Shown: positions 51,224 to 60,273, counted from the stretch's first letter. The stretch is 64,000 nt of DNA from Lachnospiraceae bacterium (GCA_017621815.1 JAGASK010000029.1:62001-126000); one strand, 5' to 3'. Notes: generated by a model from the sequence alone, not told the origin. Program-made: numbers and translations.

Positions 51224-52240
51224 TTACTTTGTTAAGGGAAATGTTACCTGCCAATTTCCTTCAATAGATGCTCCACTGCAGGTCCAAAATTCTCCCCATA
51301 TTTCATAATTTTTTAATTCATTAGAAGATACATCAAAAATATACTCCTCATAACTATCTGTTTTGTCGGCATTCCAAAATGCGGCGCTATATTGACAATG
51401 CAATACTTCTCCGCTTCGATTTTTCAGATACACATACCCGTGATTATCCGTCTCAAGAATATTGCTATATCGGATTTGCACATGCAGTTTGCCGTCAACA
51501 ATTCCATAACCTGTCAGCGTAGCACCTTCTTCCAAAACAATGCCAGCTTCCTCATTTGGCCCCATCAGTTGCAGATTATTTTCATCGAAGGAATCTAAAT
51601 CCATTCCACTTAAGCCTCTGATGTCCGGATTAACCATAAATTCATTTATCAATGGCGCATTTTTCAAATCTATATCTGTCAGTTCAATATCATTGTGTTC
51701 CTTTCCACTCAGCACTTCACTTACGGAAAAGGTAATCTTATCTCCGGGAATCAGTACTTGATTCATCTGCTCAATTGTTACCATAAAAAAAGCCGTTTTA
51801 GTTTCGGCATCATATTCAACCAAAAAACAGCCGCCGCTTTGGGCATATGGAGTGTGGATGCTATAGCTGTCAAAAAGGTCGGTAGTTTCATCAAGACGGT
51901 CTCCCGCAATATCCTGCATCGATACCAGAATTGCTGCATTTGTGCCCTCAATATTTGCTGCAATCACCTCCATCTTAATTCCATTGTCTTCACATGAAAC
52001 ACTGACAGGCTTTAGCTTTTGGGCAATAGACGGTGAAACAGCATATAACAACTCATAAGCAAATTCATTATTCGCAGCTGCCAAAACCGGGACAGAACTG
52101 CACAAGCAAAGGCAAATACAGGCAGCTACTGCACCCCATCTTTTCCAACGAATTAATCTTCGTGGTTTATAAGAATCAGCCTCATCCAGGTATTCCGGAC
52201 GAATTCCGGATATTCCTTTATATAAATCTTCTTTCCTCAT
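51224..52240 (-). CDS. Probable anti-sigma factor, DUF4179-like membrane protein
   Basis: A 338-residue protein with a cytosolic N-terminus of about 33 residues (MRKEDLYKGISGIRPEYLDEA), one membrane segment (WGAVAACICLCLCSSVPVLAAA, near 34-55) and a large extracellular beta-rich domain. This layout, together with the 4-base overlap (ATGA) with the upstream ECF sigma gene, is typical of anti-sigma factors of the DUF4179 group. It should hold the sigma factor inactive until an outside signal is sensed. No protease gene is adjacent. Confidence 0.78.
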   Translation of the reverse strand: MRKEDLYKGISGIRPEYLDEADSYKPRRLIRWKRWGAVAACICLCLCSSVPVLAAANNEFAYELLYAVSPSIAQKLKPVSVSCEDNGIKMEVIAANIEGTNAAILVSMQDIAGDRLDETTDLFDSYSIHTPYAQSGGCFLVEYDAETKTAFFMVTIEQMNQVLIPGDKITFSVSEVLSGKEHNDIELTDIDLKNAPLINEFMVNPDIRGLSGMDLDSFDENNLQLMGPNEEAGIVLEEGATLTGYGIVDGKLHVQIRYSNILETDNHGYVYLKNRSGEVLHCQYSAAFWNADKTDSYEEYIFDVSSNELKNYEIWGEFWTCSGASIEGNWQVTFPLTK

Positions 52241-52794
52241 ATTTTAAACCCTTTCGCGGATAAAAATAATTTCAAATTTTTTCGCAATTTCAACATTCTT
52301 TGCGCCATTTGGTTTTCTGCACAGCCATACTCTTTTGCTAAGGCTTTTACAGCGTCACCGTAATAATACCTTTTGATAAACAAAACTCTGTCTTCTTTAG
52401 AAAGACCATCCAGCCAGCCGTTGATTATTTCTGACAGTTGTTGTTCATCAAAATTTTGTGCCACATCGAAACCAGAGGGAATGCATTCTTCAAGTTCATC
52501 GAACATTACTTCAATTCCTCTATAACGCTTTTGAGCATGGTTGGCTCTATATCGGCTTAACGATATGTCTCTGACAAGCTTTCCGAGAAAAGCTTTTAAT
52601 GACACAGGAATAATCGGCGGTATCTTATTCCATGCTGAATTCCACGTGTCATTAACACACTCTTCAGCGTCTTCCGGAACAATTAGTATATTCTTTGCAA
52701 TACGGAAGCAATATGAACCATACTTGTTTTGGGTTGCTTCTACCGCTTTTTCATTGCGTTGAAGATACAGTTCAATAATCTGTTCGTCTTCCAC
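52237..52794 (-). CDS. ECF-type RNA polymerase sigma factor
   Basis: A 185-residue sigma-70 family protein. Region 2 spans about residues 5-75 (ELYLQRNEKAVEATQNKYG; AEECVNDTWNSAWNKIPP), and region 4 is near the C-terminus (LDGLSKEDRVLFIKRYYYGDAVKALAKEYGCAE). The GTG at 52794 has AGGAG 7 nt upstream and gives the usual MEDEQIIELY start; the ATG at 52800 is only 2 nt from that site. The stop overlaps the anti-sigma start. Its targets may include its own operon or the transporter genes just upstream. Confidence 0.9.
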   Translation of the reverse strand: MEDEQIIELYLQRNEKAVEATQNKYGSYCFRIAKNILIVPEDAEECVNDTWNSAWNKIPPIIPVSLKAFLGKLVRDISLSRYRANHAQKRYRGIEVMFDELEECIPSGFDVAQNFDEQQLSEIINGWLDGLSKEDRVLFIKRYYYGDAVKALAKEYGCAENQMAQRMLKLRKNLKLFLSAKGFKI

Positions 52795-52881
52795 CTTCAT
52801 TCTCCTTTCATGTATATTAAAGACCTTCACTTATACAGCCGCAAAAACAAAAGAAATATTGGGGTCAATATGTAATTATTT

Positions 52882-53574
52882 TCAGCTTACCTTCCCATAA
52901 GCAGATATCATTTTTTCTTTCAGTTCCTCCCATGCCAGAAGAGCTTTCTCGGTTTCTGCAAAAAATTCATTATTTTTTACATCCCTGTAAGGAACATAAG
53001 TAGATTCTTCTCCTACAGGCACAATCACATTATCCCTGTCCTCATAACAAAATACAGGCGCTATAAGAAAATCATCATAAAGTTCAAAAACAGGGACAGC
53101 CGTATCTAATCCCTGAACCTGACCTGCAGCAAAAACAAGATATTCTGTTCCAACTTCCATAACATTTACAAAACCGCGTTCAATAGAATCAGGTTCCCCC
53201 GTAAGGCTCAGGCGCCAATGCTCGGAAAACAAATAAATTTCTTCCCCCGTCTTAAGGCTTTCCCCTGCGTATACCTCCTGTATATGCACCTTCTGCCTTC
53301 CTGTCTGAAATAAATGTTCAATTTCTTCCTCTGCTCTTACCCTCAGAATAATCGGAGCATCCGGCAATTTTTCAGCCAGTTCACTGCAGCTTCTTATGGC
53401 CAGTTTTTCCGGAATTTCCGCCACCTGAAGCTGCTCCATATAATTTCCCTGCTCAGCCAGATTCGTATAACTCTGTCTTTTAACAATGCCAAAGGCCGCT
53501 GCTGCAAGGATTACACCTGCCGTTAAAGAGACTGCAATACAACAGACCTTCATATCGGATAAAAGCCTTCTCAT
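52882..53574 (-). CDS. Unrecognised membrane-anchored protein of the ABC operon
   Basis: A 230-residue protein with one N-terminal membrane segment (VCCIAVSLTAGVILAAAAFGIV, near 8-29) and an extracellular domain of about 195 residues, probably beta-rich. I do not recognise the domain. It starts in an ATGA overlap with the ATPase gene, so it is the last member of a four-gene transporter operon and probably works with it, for example as an accessory or immunity subunit. The start at 53574 follows GAGGAAATG; a longer frame extends into the ATPase gene. Confidence 0.7.
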   Translation of the reverse strand: MRRLLSDMKVCCIAVSLTAGVILAAAAFGIVKRQSYTNLAEQGNYMEQLQVAEIPEKLAIRSCSELAEKLPDAPIILRVRAEEEIEHLFQTGRQKVHIQEVYAGESLKTGEEIYLFSEHWRLSLTGEPDSIERGFVNVMEVGTEYLVFAAGQVQGLDTAVPVFELYDDFLIAPVFCYEDRDNVIVPVGEESTYVPYRDVKNNEFFAETEKALLAWEELKEKMISAYGKVS

Positions 53575-54215
53575 ATCATTTCCTCCTGCAAGGTTACTTT
53601 CCCATGGTCTATCCGGTACAGACAATCAGCCAGTATACGCATATCTTCCTTGTTATGACTGGCAAGCAATATCAATGCCCCTCTTTCTTTCTCCTCCAAT
53701 ATCAGTTTTCTTATCTCTTCCACACCAGCTTCATCCAGGGCATTTGTGGGTTCGTCCAGCATAATGACATCAGGTTTTTCCATAATTGCCTGAGCTATGA
53801 CAAGACGCTGCTTCATACCAAGGGAATATTTACTATAAGGACGCTTATCCCGTGGGTCAAGGCCAACTCGGGAAATCGCCTGTCTGATTTCTTCTGTTCC
53901 AATGCGGTGTCTTAATTCTGCCAGATAAGTCAGATTCTGCATTCCTGTCATGCCCGGGAAAAGCCCTGCATTTTCCAAAACAATTCCCAGACTTGGCAGT
54001 ACAGAAAAATCCTTATGCAATTTTTTACCTTCTAAGGTAATCTCTCCCGAATCAACTGTCATTAATCCCGAAAGTGCCCGAAACAGCATGGTTTTGCCCG
54101 AACCATTTCTTCCGACAAATCCATAAATATTTCCGCTGCATAAACAAAGTTCAATATCAGATAAAACAGTTTTTCCACGTATTTCTTTACATATCTTATT
54201 CGCAATAAGCTCCAT
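53571..54215 (-). CDS. ABC transporter ATP-binding protein
   Basis: A 214-residue single ATPase domain with Walker A VGRNGSGKT (near 35), signature YSLGMKQRL (near 133), Walker B VIMLDEPTNALD (near 153) and the switch His in LLASHN. It closely follows two integral membrane genes and overlaps the next gene by 4 bases. The arrangement suggests an exporter of the ABC-2 type, powering the two neighbouring membrane proteins. Confidence 0.92.
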   Translation of the reverse strand: MELIANKICKEIRGKTVLSDIELCLCSGNIYGFVGRNGSGKTMLFRALSGLMTVDSGEITLEGKKLHKDFSVLPSLGIVLENAGLFPGMTGMQNLTYLAELRHRIGTEEIRQAISRVGLDPRDKRPYSKYSLGMKQRLVIAQAIMEKPDVIMLDEPTNALDEAGVEEIRKLILEEKERGALILLASHNKEDMRILADCLYRIDHGKVTLQEEMI

Positions 54216-54216
54216 T

Positions 54217-55053
54217 CTACCTTCCTCCCTCTTCTGCATCTGAAATCAAAAAATCATGCCTGCTTACCATCAGCGCTCCCAGGAATGCTATAACAATAAA
54301 AAGCAGCATACAAAATAATACGGAACAATTCAAATCAAGCGCCGAAAATGACTGATTCAGCACTGAATTCACCGCATCTGTGCTGCTTTCCTGCCACCCC
54401 AGAACCAAACGGGAAACGGGATTCCATTTTAACCATATGTCAAACGCTTCTCCCATAATTTCTGCCTTCTGTTCTGCTATTCCTGCACATCCGAGCAGCG
54501 CAATACAGCTAATCTGTACCCCTAAAACAAGAAAAAAAGACATATTACTGCCAAACCTGATTGCCAGCAAATTAATCAGCACCGTCATTGTATAAAGCCA
54601 AACAAAATATATCAGAAAATGATACAGCAACAACACAATACCTGCGCCGTCCACCTGCAGCTGATACCGCAATGATGTCACCAGAATGACTGTTCCCAAC
54701 AATATTATCTGATATAAACATGCATAAGCGCCTACAGAGACAAGCTCACCCAGATACCATTTTATCCGGTGGGGATAGCGCGAAAATACATAAACACTTG
54801 CTGTACAAAAATGCCGGTAGAATGCAATCCCGAAATATGCTTCAAACACAAAATACGGAACCATGCGCATAGCAAAAGAAACAAGCTCCGGAAGAGAAAA
54901 ACCCAGCGCAAATTCTCCTCTTGAACCGCTAAGCTGCAATACAAATTCAGAAAAACAAATGACTCCGCTATAAGGATTCACATAAATTAATGCCAGCAAG
55001 CTTCCCCACACAATCGCACAAAAGCATAATAACCGGATTCCATACTTTCTCAT
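54217..55053 (-). CDS. ABC transporter membrane protein
   Basis: A 278-residue protein with about six membrane segments and no conserved soluble domain. It starts in the 4-base overlap with the preceding membrane gene and ends 1 base before the ATPase start, so it is part of the same operon. It is probably one half of an ABC-2-type membrane channel. The ATG at 55053 (MRKYGIRLL) is chosen over an upstream TTG. Confidence 0.75.
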   Translation of the reverse strand: MRKYGIRLLCFCAIVWGSLLALIYVNPYSGVICFSEFVLQLSGSRGEFALGFSLPELVSFAMRMVPYFVFEAYFGIAFYRHFCTASVYVFSRYPHRIKWYLGELVSVGAYACLYQIILLGTVILVTSLRYQLQVDGAGIVLLLYHFLIYFVWLYTMTVLINLLAIRFGSNMSFFLVLGVQISCIALLGCAGIAEQKAEIMGEAFDIWLKWNPVSRLVLGWQESSTDAVNSVLNQSFSALDLNCSVLFCMLLFIVIAFLGALMVSRHDFLISDAEEGGR

Positions 55054-55895
55054 AAGCAATCCTTTCTGCCGGTTATTTGAACCGCCAATACCGAAAAAAG
55101 AAGGATGCTCAACAGCCCCACAGCCGGAAAAACATAATTCTTAGACTCATCATTGAACATGAGCAAATAATCATACCACCTGATGCTCCGTGCCCCTGCC
55201 GGGAAAGCCTCCGTAAGAAATACAGTACTGTTAAGCAGTAAAAAAACGGGAAGGAAAAGAAAAACATTATATTTTATTTTTATTATGGAAGAAAATGCTA
55301 CTGTAAAAGCCCCGAATATTCCTGATACCATGCCAAAAAAGAATGTTCCCAAAACAGCATAAATCCAGGGAGAATACAAATAAATTCCGCTCATGAAATA
55401 ATTATGTACCCCCTGGATATAATCCATATTGTATGGACTTCTATTATAGAAATCTCCTGCTGCTTCCCAGGGAAAGGACAGGCTGTTTAATATTATTTCT
55501 ATAAAAAACGGCACCGAAAAAACAATAGCTGTAGCTAAAAATGCCGAAACAAGTTTGCTCAGCCTGTAAATTTGACGCCCCAATCTGGCAGTCATAAACA
55601 CCTCCTGTCCGGACTGATATTCTTTTGCCAGAGAAAACCCTGCTGGACACACTACTAAAAGCGGATACAACTGTACCAACAGCAAAGTAGCATTGGCATT
55701 ATAATTAACCCGATTATAACTGAGCAGCAAAAGCTTCACCGGTTGGTACATTTGAATAACATCCTTACCCTGAAATTCCATTACATTGCCAATGAAATTT
55801 GCAAGAACCATAAGCAGTAATATGTAAAAAACACATAGCGTTCCTCTTTTTCTCAGCAAAAATTTAACCTGATCTACTGTGGCTTTTATAAACAT
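55050..55895 (-). CDS. ABC transporter membrane protein
   Basis: A 281-residue protein with about six membrane segments (for example LCVFYILLLMVLANFIG near 25 and YNVFLFLPVFLLLN near 210). It is the first gene of the tightly packed transporter operon, with its downstream neighbour starting in its stop codon. The sequence is not closely similar to the next membrane protein, so the channel is probably a heterodimer. Substrate unknown. The nearby secreted protein gene, 106 bases upstream, is a candidate substrate. Confidence 0.75.
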   Translation of the reverse strand: MFIKATVDQVKFLLRKRGTLCVFYILLLMVLANFIGNVMEFQGKDVIQMYQPVKLLLLSYNRVNYNANATLLLVQLYPLLVVCPAGFSLAKEYQSGQEVFMTARLGRQIYRLSKLVSAFLATAIVFSVPFFIEIILNSLSFPWEAAGDFYNRSPYNMDYIQGVHNYFMSGIYLYSPWIYAVLGTFFFGMVSGIFGAFTVAFSSIIKIKYNVFLFLPVFLLLNSTVFLTEAFPAGARSIRWYDYLLMFNDESKNYVFPAVGLLSILLFSVLAVQITGRKDCL

Positions 55896-56000
55896 AATCA
55901 ATTTCCTCTTTTGAAAAACAATCTAAATAATGCAGGAACAGAGTGATAATCATAATCTGATTATCACTCCATTCACGCTATTTCACTAACTATTAAAATA

Positions 56001-56411
56001 CTACATTCCCATATAAGTTACAACTGCCTTTGCTGATTCAGCAGAATTGCCTCTAAACTGGAAAAATACCTTGTCTTCTCCCAAAAACCCCTCTTTAATA
56101 CTAATTTGCTCAAGAGTTCCACCTTCGGTCAGAACTTTAGATTCATTATCCATCATTAATTTTCCAGTACTGCTGATAATACGAACCTGAATCTTTTTAA
56201 AAGTATCAACTCCACTGGCAGGATAAACTGAATCACAAGCTGCGTATACATAGCTGAAAGAACCTGTACGAGTAGCTCCATAACTGCTTGTCCATATTTG
56301 ATTTTTAGGAATATCAATCAATACCCCTGAAGCTGCCAAAGCAGAAATACTCGTCATCCATATTGTTGTCATTGTTAATAAAGTTGCCAAAATTTTTTTG
56401 TGTTTCATCAT
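56001..56411 (-). CDS. Small secreted protein of unknown family
   Basis: A 136-residue precursor with a clear signal peptide (MKHKKILATLLTMTTIWMTS..., cleavage probably after ALAA near residue 27). The mature part of about 108 residues is predicted to be beta-rich and has one Cys. It shows an IWTSSYGATRTGSFSY opening and a FFQFRGNSAESAKAVVTY end. The size and the adjacent ABC operon recall small secreted bacteriocin-type beta-sandwich proteins, but no motif proves it. GGGAGAAAAG precedes the ATG. It lies between agrB and the ABC operon on the same strand. Confidence 0.7.
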   Translation of the reverse strand: MMKHKKILATLLTMTTIWMTSISALAASGVLIDIPKNQIWTSSYGATRTGSFSYVYAACDSVYPASGVDTFKKIQVRIISSTGKLMMDNESKVLTEGGTLEQISIKEGFLGEDKVFFQFRGNSAESAKAVVTYMGM

Positions 56412-56573
56412 CTTTTCTCCCTTCTCATAATTTGAGTCTACAAAAAATTATTTAGTTATTATTATTCCACTCTCCTTTCCATCAATTTTTAATTTTTTGC
56501 AGCATTAATGACTACTTCCAATAATAACCATTTTCTTCCACCCGTCCATACCTTTCGCCCGAAACGACATTTT

Positions 56574-57179
56574 TTACCCTTTTTTGGTATATTTCTTCAT
56601 CTGTCCAGTAAATATCTGAAAAACATGCTGCAGGACGCAGGGAACCTGCAGTCCCGCAGCCATTATCAGCCCGACCGCTCCGTGAACCGCCAGTTCCTCC
56701 GCTCCCAGCATCAGCAGCAAAGCAATCATTCCAAGAATACCCAAAGCTATCCTTCCTGCCTTCTGCTTGTATTCTTTTTTCTCCTCCGGCTGCAGCCTTC
56801 GGTTTTCTGAATCCACAGGGCTACAAGCAATTAAGCAGAACACCGCACATATCGCAATAATGCCCAGCCACACATGAAATCTGATCTCAGAAGCTGCCAG
56901 AAAGCAGACTGCCAGTAGTCCGCAGGAACAGCACAGGCAGGTCCAGGCATGCTTCGCATAAAACCCTCCGCTGAATTTCCTGATAACCATAAACGGCAGA
57001 ATCAGTACTATACTTGTAGTCAGACTTCCGATAATGCATCCGATAACTGTGGCAAGAAACAGCGGCGCCAGTGTTATCAATAAACTGTACGCCGCATACT
57101 CGTACAACTCCCCGTCCTCTTCCGTAATTGCCTCATTTCTGATCAGCCACTTTACTATCCCTGTTGCAAGATACCTCAT
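56574..57179 (-). CDS. agrB: AgrB-like peptide-processing membrane protein
   Basis: AgrB cuts and cyclises the AgrD precursor at the membrane to make a quorum-sensing peptide. The 201-residue product has five or six membrane segments and the family stretch IRKFSGGFYAKHAWTCLCC (near residues 66-84). In most AgrB proteins the residue after GG-x is the catalytic His, seven before the catalytic Cys; here it is Tyr. Another His-Cys pair with the same spacing exists three residues later. The start overlaps the agrD stop by one base (TAATG), so the two are coupled. Confidence 0.88.
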   Translation of the reverse strand: MRYLATGIVKWLIRNEAITEEDGELYEYAAYSLLITLAPLFLATVIGCIIGSLTTSIVLILPFMVIRKFSGGFYAKHAWTCLCCSCGLLAVCFLAASEIRFHVWLGIIAICAVFCLIACSPVDSENRRLQPEEKKEYKQKAGRIALGILGMIALLLMLGAEELAVHGAVGLIMAAGLQVPCVLQHVFQIFTGQMKKYTKKG

Positions 57180-57328
57180 TATTTCTTTTCCTTAAAACGT
57201 GATAAATTCTCAGGCACCTTAGGCTGATGAATAAAAATACTTGAGACTGTGTTTGCCTCCACATGTAATTTTGTACCCAGCACGTCGGTTAATGCTTTTG
57301 CTGCAAGCTTCTGTAACTTATTGTTCAT
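57179..57328 (-). CDS. agrD: AgrD-like autoinducer peptide precursor
   Basis: A 49-residue precursor: an amphipathic leader (MNNKLQKLAAKALTDVLG), the core around ANTVSSIFIH, and the conserved tail QPKVPENLSRF. In most AgrD peptides a Cys lies five residues before the Q/E of the (E/Q)PKxP tail and makes a thiolactone; here it is Ser, predicting a lactone ring. A strong GGAGGGAG precedes the ATG at 57328. A longer reading frame upstream is not credible. Confidence 0.85.
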   Translation of the reverse strand: MNNKLQKLAAKALTDVLGTKLHVEANTVSSIFIHQPKVPENLSRFKEKK

Positions 57329-57745
57329 ATTCTTCTCCCTCCTGTTGGTCAAATTCCCCTCAGCAGCTTTGCCGTGTATTCGACCCTCGCGGCATTCGCC
57401 AAATGCGTGAACAATCTTCCGCGCTTGGCTCATTGCTCGCGGAAATAAAAATGTCAACTACTGTACAATATTTTAAAAATAAAAAATTGTTTTTACTATA
57501 GCTTTTGCTCCAATGACATTTTTTGCTTTTCTATTGGCTTTTTTCATTTAAAAATGCATTAAATTATATATTTTACAGAATAATAAATGAATCTCATATA
57601 AAAAAGGAAAGATATATAATGTATTGCAGATATTTTCTGCATTGCATTCTTCGCCCATTTTATTTTCCCTGTTATGATTATTGATAAAGCAATAGATTAC
57701 TCTTCATGAGCTTTCTATTATTATGCATTTAAGGATGTGGTACAG
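57329..57745. promoter_or_regulatory. Divergent control region between agrBD and the regulator genes
   Basis: This 417-nt gap should hold promoters in both directions. The part next to agrD (57350-57445) is clearly GC-richer than its surroundings and contains a hairpin with arms TTCCGCG (57417-57423) and CGCGGAA (57438-57444). The remainder is very AT-rich. The inverted repeat TGCAGA-TATTT-TCTGCA (57624-57640) and a distant pair AAAATGTCA (57449-57457) and TGACATTTT (57517-57525) are possible regulator sites. No promoter could be fixed with confidence. Confidence 0.4.
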
Positions 57746-58096
57746 ATGGATATACAATATACAATTATCGGAAACAGAATTAAATTAAGACGGAAAGAGC
57801 TGCATTTAAAGCAGGGAGAATTGGCTGAGAAGCTTAATATTTCAAACAATCATATGTCTTCTATCGAAAACGGCAGGGAACACCCCAGTCTGGAGGTTCT
57901 GCTCTCCATCTGTGAAACTTTAAAGGTTACACCGGACTATCTTTTAATGGGATGTATGCATGCCAACGATATTCCCCAGGATATTACAGACGGGCTGCGT
58001 CTTTGCCGGGAAGAAGATTTGCCGTTTATCAAAACCATGATTGAATTTCTTATTGAACGTAATCAGAAAAACTGGAATGAAAATAACTGCCCGTAA
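57746..58096 (+). CDS. XRE family transcriptional regulator next to the agr genes
   Basis: A 116-residue protein: Cro/C1 helix-turn-helix in residues about 5-62 (RIKLRRKELHLKQGELAEKL; SNNHMSSIENGREHP; ICETLKVTPDYLLMG), then a short C-terminal region (DIPQDITDGLRLCREED). It is read divergently from agrBD and ahead of the AgrA/AgrC-like genes, so it is a candidate repressor of one or both transcripts. AAGGA lies 10 nt upstream of the ATG at 57746. Confidence 0.88.
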   Translation: MDIQYTIIGNRIKLRRKELHLKQGELAEKLNISNNHMSSIENGREHPSLEVLLSICETLKVTPDYLLMGCMHANDIPQDITDGLRLCREEDLPFIKTMIEFLIERNQKNWNENNCP

Positions 58097-58206
58097 ACCA
58101 AAATCACTTCTTTTTTGTCTTTTTACGCATAAAGCATTGCTTTTTTATCTTCTTTCAGGTAAAATCAATTCAATATACCGTAATTTTTCGAGAAGGGATG
58201 CGTGTT

Positions 58207-58914
58207 ATGCGTATTTTAATTTGCGATGATGATGCCATGATACGGGAACAGATGGCAAAATACCTTCATGAGTACTTTGATAAGCATGAGCTCAAATGTC
58301 CTGAGTTGGCATTATTCAATTCCGGGGAAGCCCTCCTTGCCGATTCCGGGCAGAAGGATATCGTCTTTCTGGATATAGAGATGCCGGGCTTAAGTGGGAT
58401 TTCTACAGGAAGTGAATTAAAAAAAAGAAATCAAAATATCATTATTTTTATCATAACCTCTTATATAGAGTATCTTGACGAAGCCATGCGCTTTCGGGTA
58501 TTCCGCTATCTGAATAAACCCATTGACAAACAGCGGCTGTTCCGCAATTTAAAAGACGCCCTTAGCCTGTATTACAGCTATACGGACAAAATTCCGGTTG
58601 AAACAAAACAGGGCGTTTATTCTGTGTCTGCCAGCGATATTGTCTGCGTGGAAGCCTGTAGCAGAAAAGTAATCGTACATACTGTTTCTTCCGATTACGA
58701 CTCCATCCATCCCATGCAGTACTGGATGCAAAAGCTTTCCATGAAATGTTTTATTCAAACCCACCGAAGCTTTATCGTCAACATGGAACACATCACGGCT
58801 TTTGACCACACCCTGATTCACTTTTGCAACTGTCAGTTTAAAGCTTATTTAACCCGCCGAAAATACAGCCAGTTTAAAGAAGCTTACTTATTATACCTGG
58901 AAAGCGTGCAGTAG
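58207..58914 (+). CDS. agrA: LytTR family response regulator (AgrA-like)
   Basis: A 235-residue regulator with a receiver domain (ICDDD near residue 5, phospho-acceptor Asp in VFLDIEMP near 55, LNKP lysine near 104) and a C-terminal LytTR DNA-binding domain (FIQTHRSFIVNMEHI near 190). LytTR regulators bind paired direct repeats and activate agr-type operons. The ATG at 58207 is favoured by the GAAGGGATG spacing. The kinase gene follows 27 bases downstream. Confidence 0.9.
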   Translation: MRILICDDDAMIREQMAKYLHEYFDKHELKCPELALFNSGEALLADSGQKDIVFLDIEMPGLSGISTGSELKKRNQNIIIFIITSYIEYLDEAMRFRVFRYLNKPIDKQRLFRNLKDALSLYYSYTDKIPVETKQGVYSVSASDIVCVEACSRKVIVHTVSSDYDSIHPMQYWMQKLSMKCFIQTHRSFIVNMEHITAFDHTLIHFCNCQFKAYLTRRKYSQFKEAYLLYLESVQ

Positions 58915-58941
58915 CTATTACTGCAAAATGAGGGTTCTGTT

Positions 58942-60273
58942 ATGAACATGATATTCTGTCACATAATTGTTTATACGGCTGAAGCATTGATTCTATTGCA
59001 ATATTCATCAAATCTGTTTATTCTTAAATACTCCAGACGTTTAACCTATATATTTCTTATGCTTTTTTACAGTCTTTTATTTTTTATTTTTCTTTTAGAT
59101 TTGTTTTGGTTAAATGCAATCGTTTTTCCTATAATAAATTTTATTTTTATTTTCCTTTTTTATAATGTCAAATGGAAAACTGCTCTGTTTCATGCTTCTA
59201 TTTCCACCATTATGATGAATTTAGGAGAACTCATTATGGGCAGTATTTTCTCTGACTTCTTAAAAAATTTTTATGAAATCCGTTATGATAGTATTTCCTT
59301 TTATGTCAGCTTTGCCTTTATGACCAAACTGCTCTATTTCTTACCCATGTATCTTCTTTCCCATTTTTTCAAGAAGCCGCAGGAAAACGGGAAAAAAACC
59401 GACAATACCGTCTTTTTGGTAATGGCTGTTCCCCTAATTTCCATTTGGCTGGCCATAACCCTGCTTATTGTCTGCCATACTACGGAAACCTCCCCCCTTC
59501 TTGACCAGATGATCACCATAAGCGCTGCCTTAGTCCTTTTCCTCAATATCCTTGTCTGGGCAATTTACAGCTATCTTCAAAACAAAAGCATGGAATTTGC
59601 CCGGATGCAGCTCCAGCTTCAGAAGGAAAATGATGCTGCAGAATACTATAAAATGCTGATAAAACAAAATGAAAGCCAGAATATCCTGATTCATGATATC
59701 AAAAAACACCTGCAGTTCATTGCCCTGCTGAGCAGGCAGGGAAAAGCGGATAAAGTTGACAGCTATATTAACGAAATTGTGCATTCCGCTGATTTGCAAA
59801 GTTCTGTTTCCGTATGTGACAATGAATTCCTGAATATCATTCTCTGCCGATACCTTCGTATTTGCGAAGAACAAAAGATTTCACTTCAGCTGGATATCCG
59901 CAGCCGCACTGTTGACTTTTTAACCGACAGCGACCTGACCGGACTTTTCTGCAATCTTCTTGACAACGCCGTGGAATCCGCCAAAAATCAACCGGATGCC
60001 TTTATAAAATTAACTGTCACTCAAAAACAGCAAATACCTCTTACTGTCCTCACCATGACAAATTCCTGCTGCAAAAATCCCTTTACTGCCGGACATAAGC
60101 TGATTTCCACAAAGGGTAACAGCAAAAGTCATGGTTTCGGTATGAAAAGCGTTGAAAGAATTGTGAAAAATTATGGTGGGGATTTAAAGCTATATTATAA
60201 AGAAGAAGATAAAACATTCCACACCATTCTGACACTAAAATCAATCTGGGAAACATCAGCCTGTAAGAAATAG
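58942..60273 (+). CDS. agrC: GHKL-domain sensor histidine kinase (AgrC-like)
   Basis: A 443-residue kinase with six or seven N-terminal membrane segments (to about residue 215), a coiled dimerisation helix with phospho-acceptor His in ILIHDIKKHLQF (near 251), and a GHKL ATPase domain (LLDNAVESAK near 337; SKSHGFGMKSVE near 395). This layout is that of peptide-sensing AgrC/ComD kinases, and its gene follows an AgrA-like regulator. The peptide made from the divergent agrBD genes is its expected ligand. Confidence 0.9.
   Translation: MNMIFCHIIVYTAEALILLQYSSNLFILKYSRRLTYIFLMLFYSLLFFIFLLDLFWLNAIVFPIINFIFIFLFYNVKWKTALFHASISTIMMNLGELIMGSIFSDFLKNFYEIRYDSISFYVSFAFMTKLLYFLPMYLLSHFFKKPQENGKKTDNTVFLVMAVPLISIWLAITLLIVCHTTETSPLLDQMITISAALVLFLNILVWAIYSYLQNKSMEFARMQLQLQKENDAAEYYKMLIKQNESQNILIHDIKKHLQFIALLSRQGKADKVDSYINEIVHSADLQSSVSVCDNEFLNIILCRYLRICEEQKISLQLDIRSRTVDFLTDSDLTGLFCNLLDNAVESAKNQPDAFIKLTVTQKQQIPLTVLTMTNSCCKNPFTAGHKLISTKGNSKSHGFGMKSVERIVKNYGGDLKLYYKEEDKTFHTILTLKSIWETSACKK

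Noticed and set aside
56001-56411. Lactococcin 972 family bacteriocin
   Set aside because: Size, signal peptide and neighbours fit, but the diagnostic family residues were not recognised, so it is left as an unknown secreted protein.
57179-57457. 92-residue form of AgrD
   Set aside because: The extension covers the GC-rich leader, and a strong GGAGGGAG with ATG at 57328 gives a normal 49-residue precursor.
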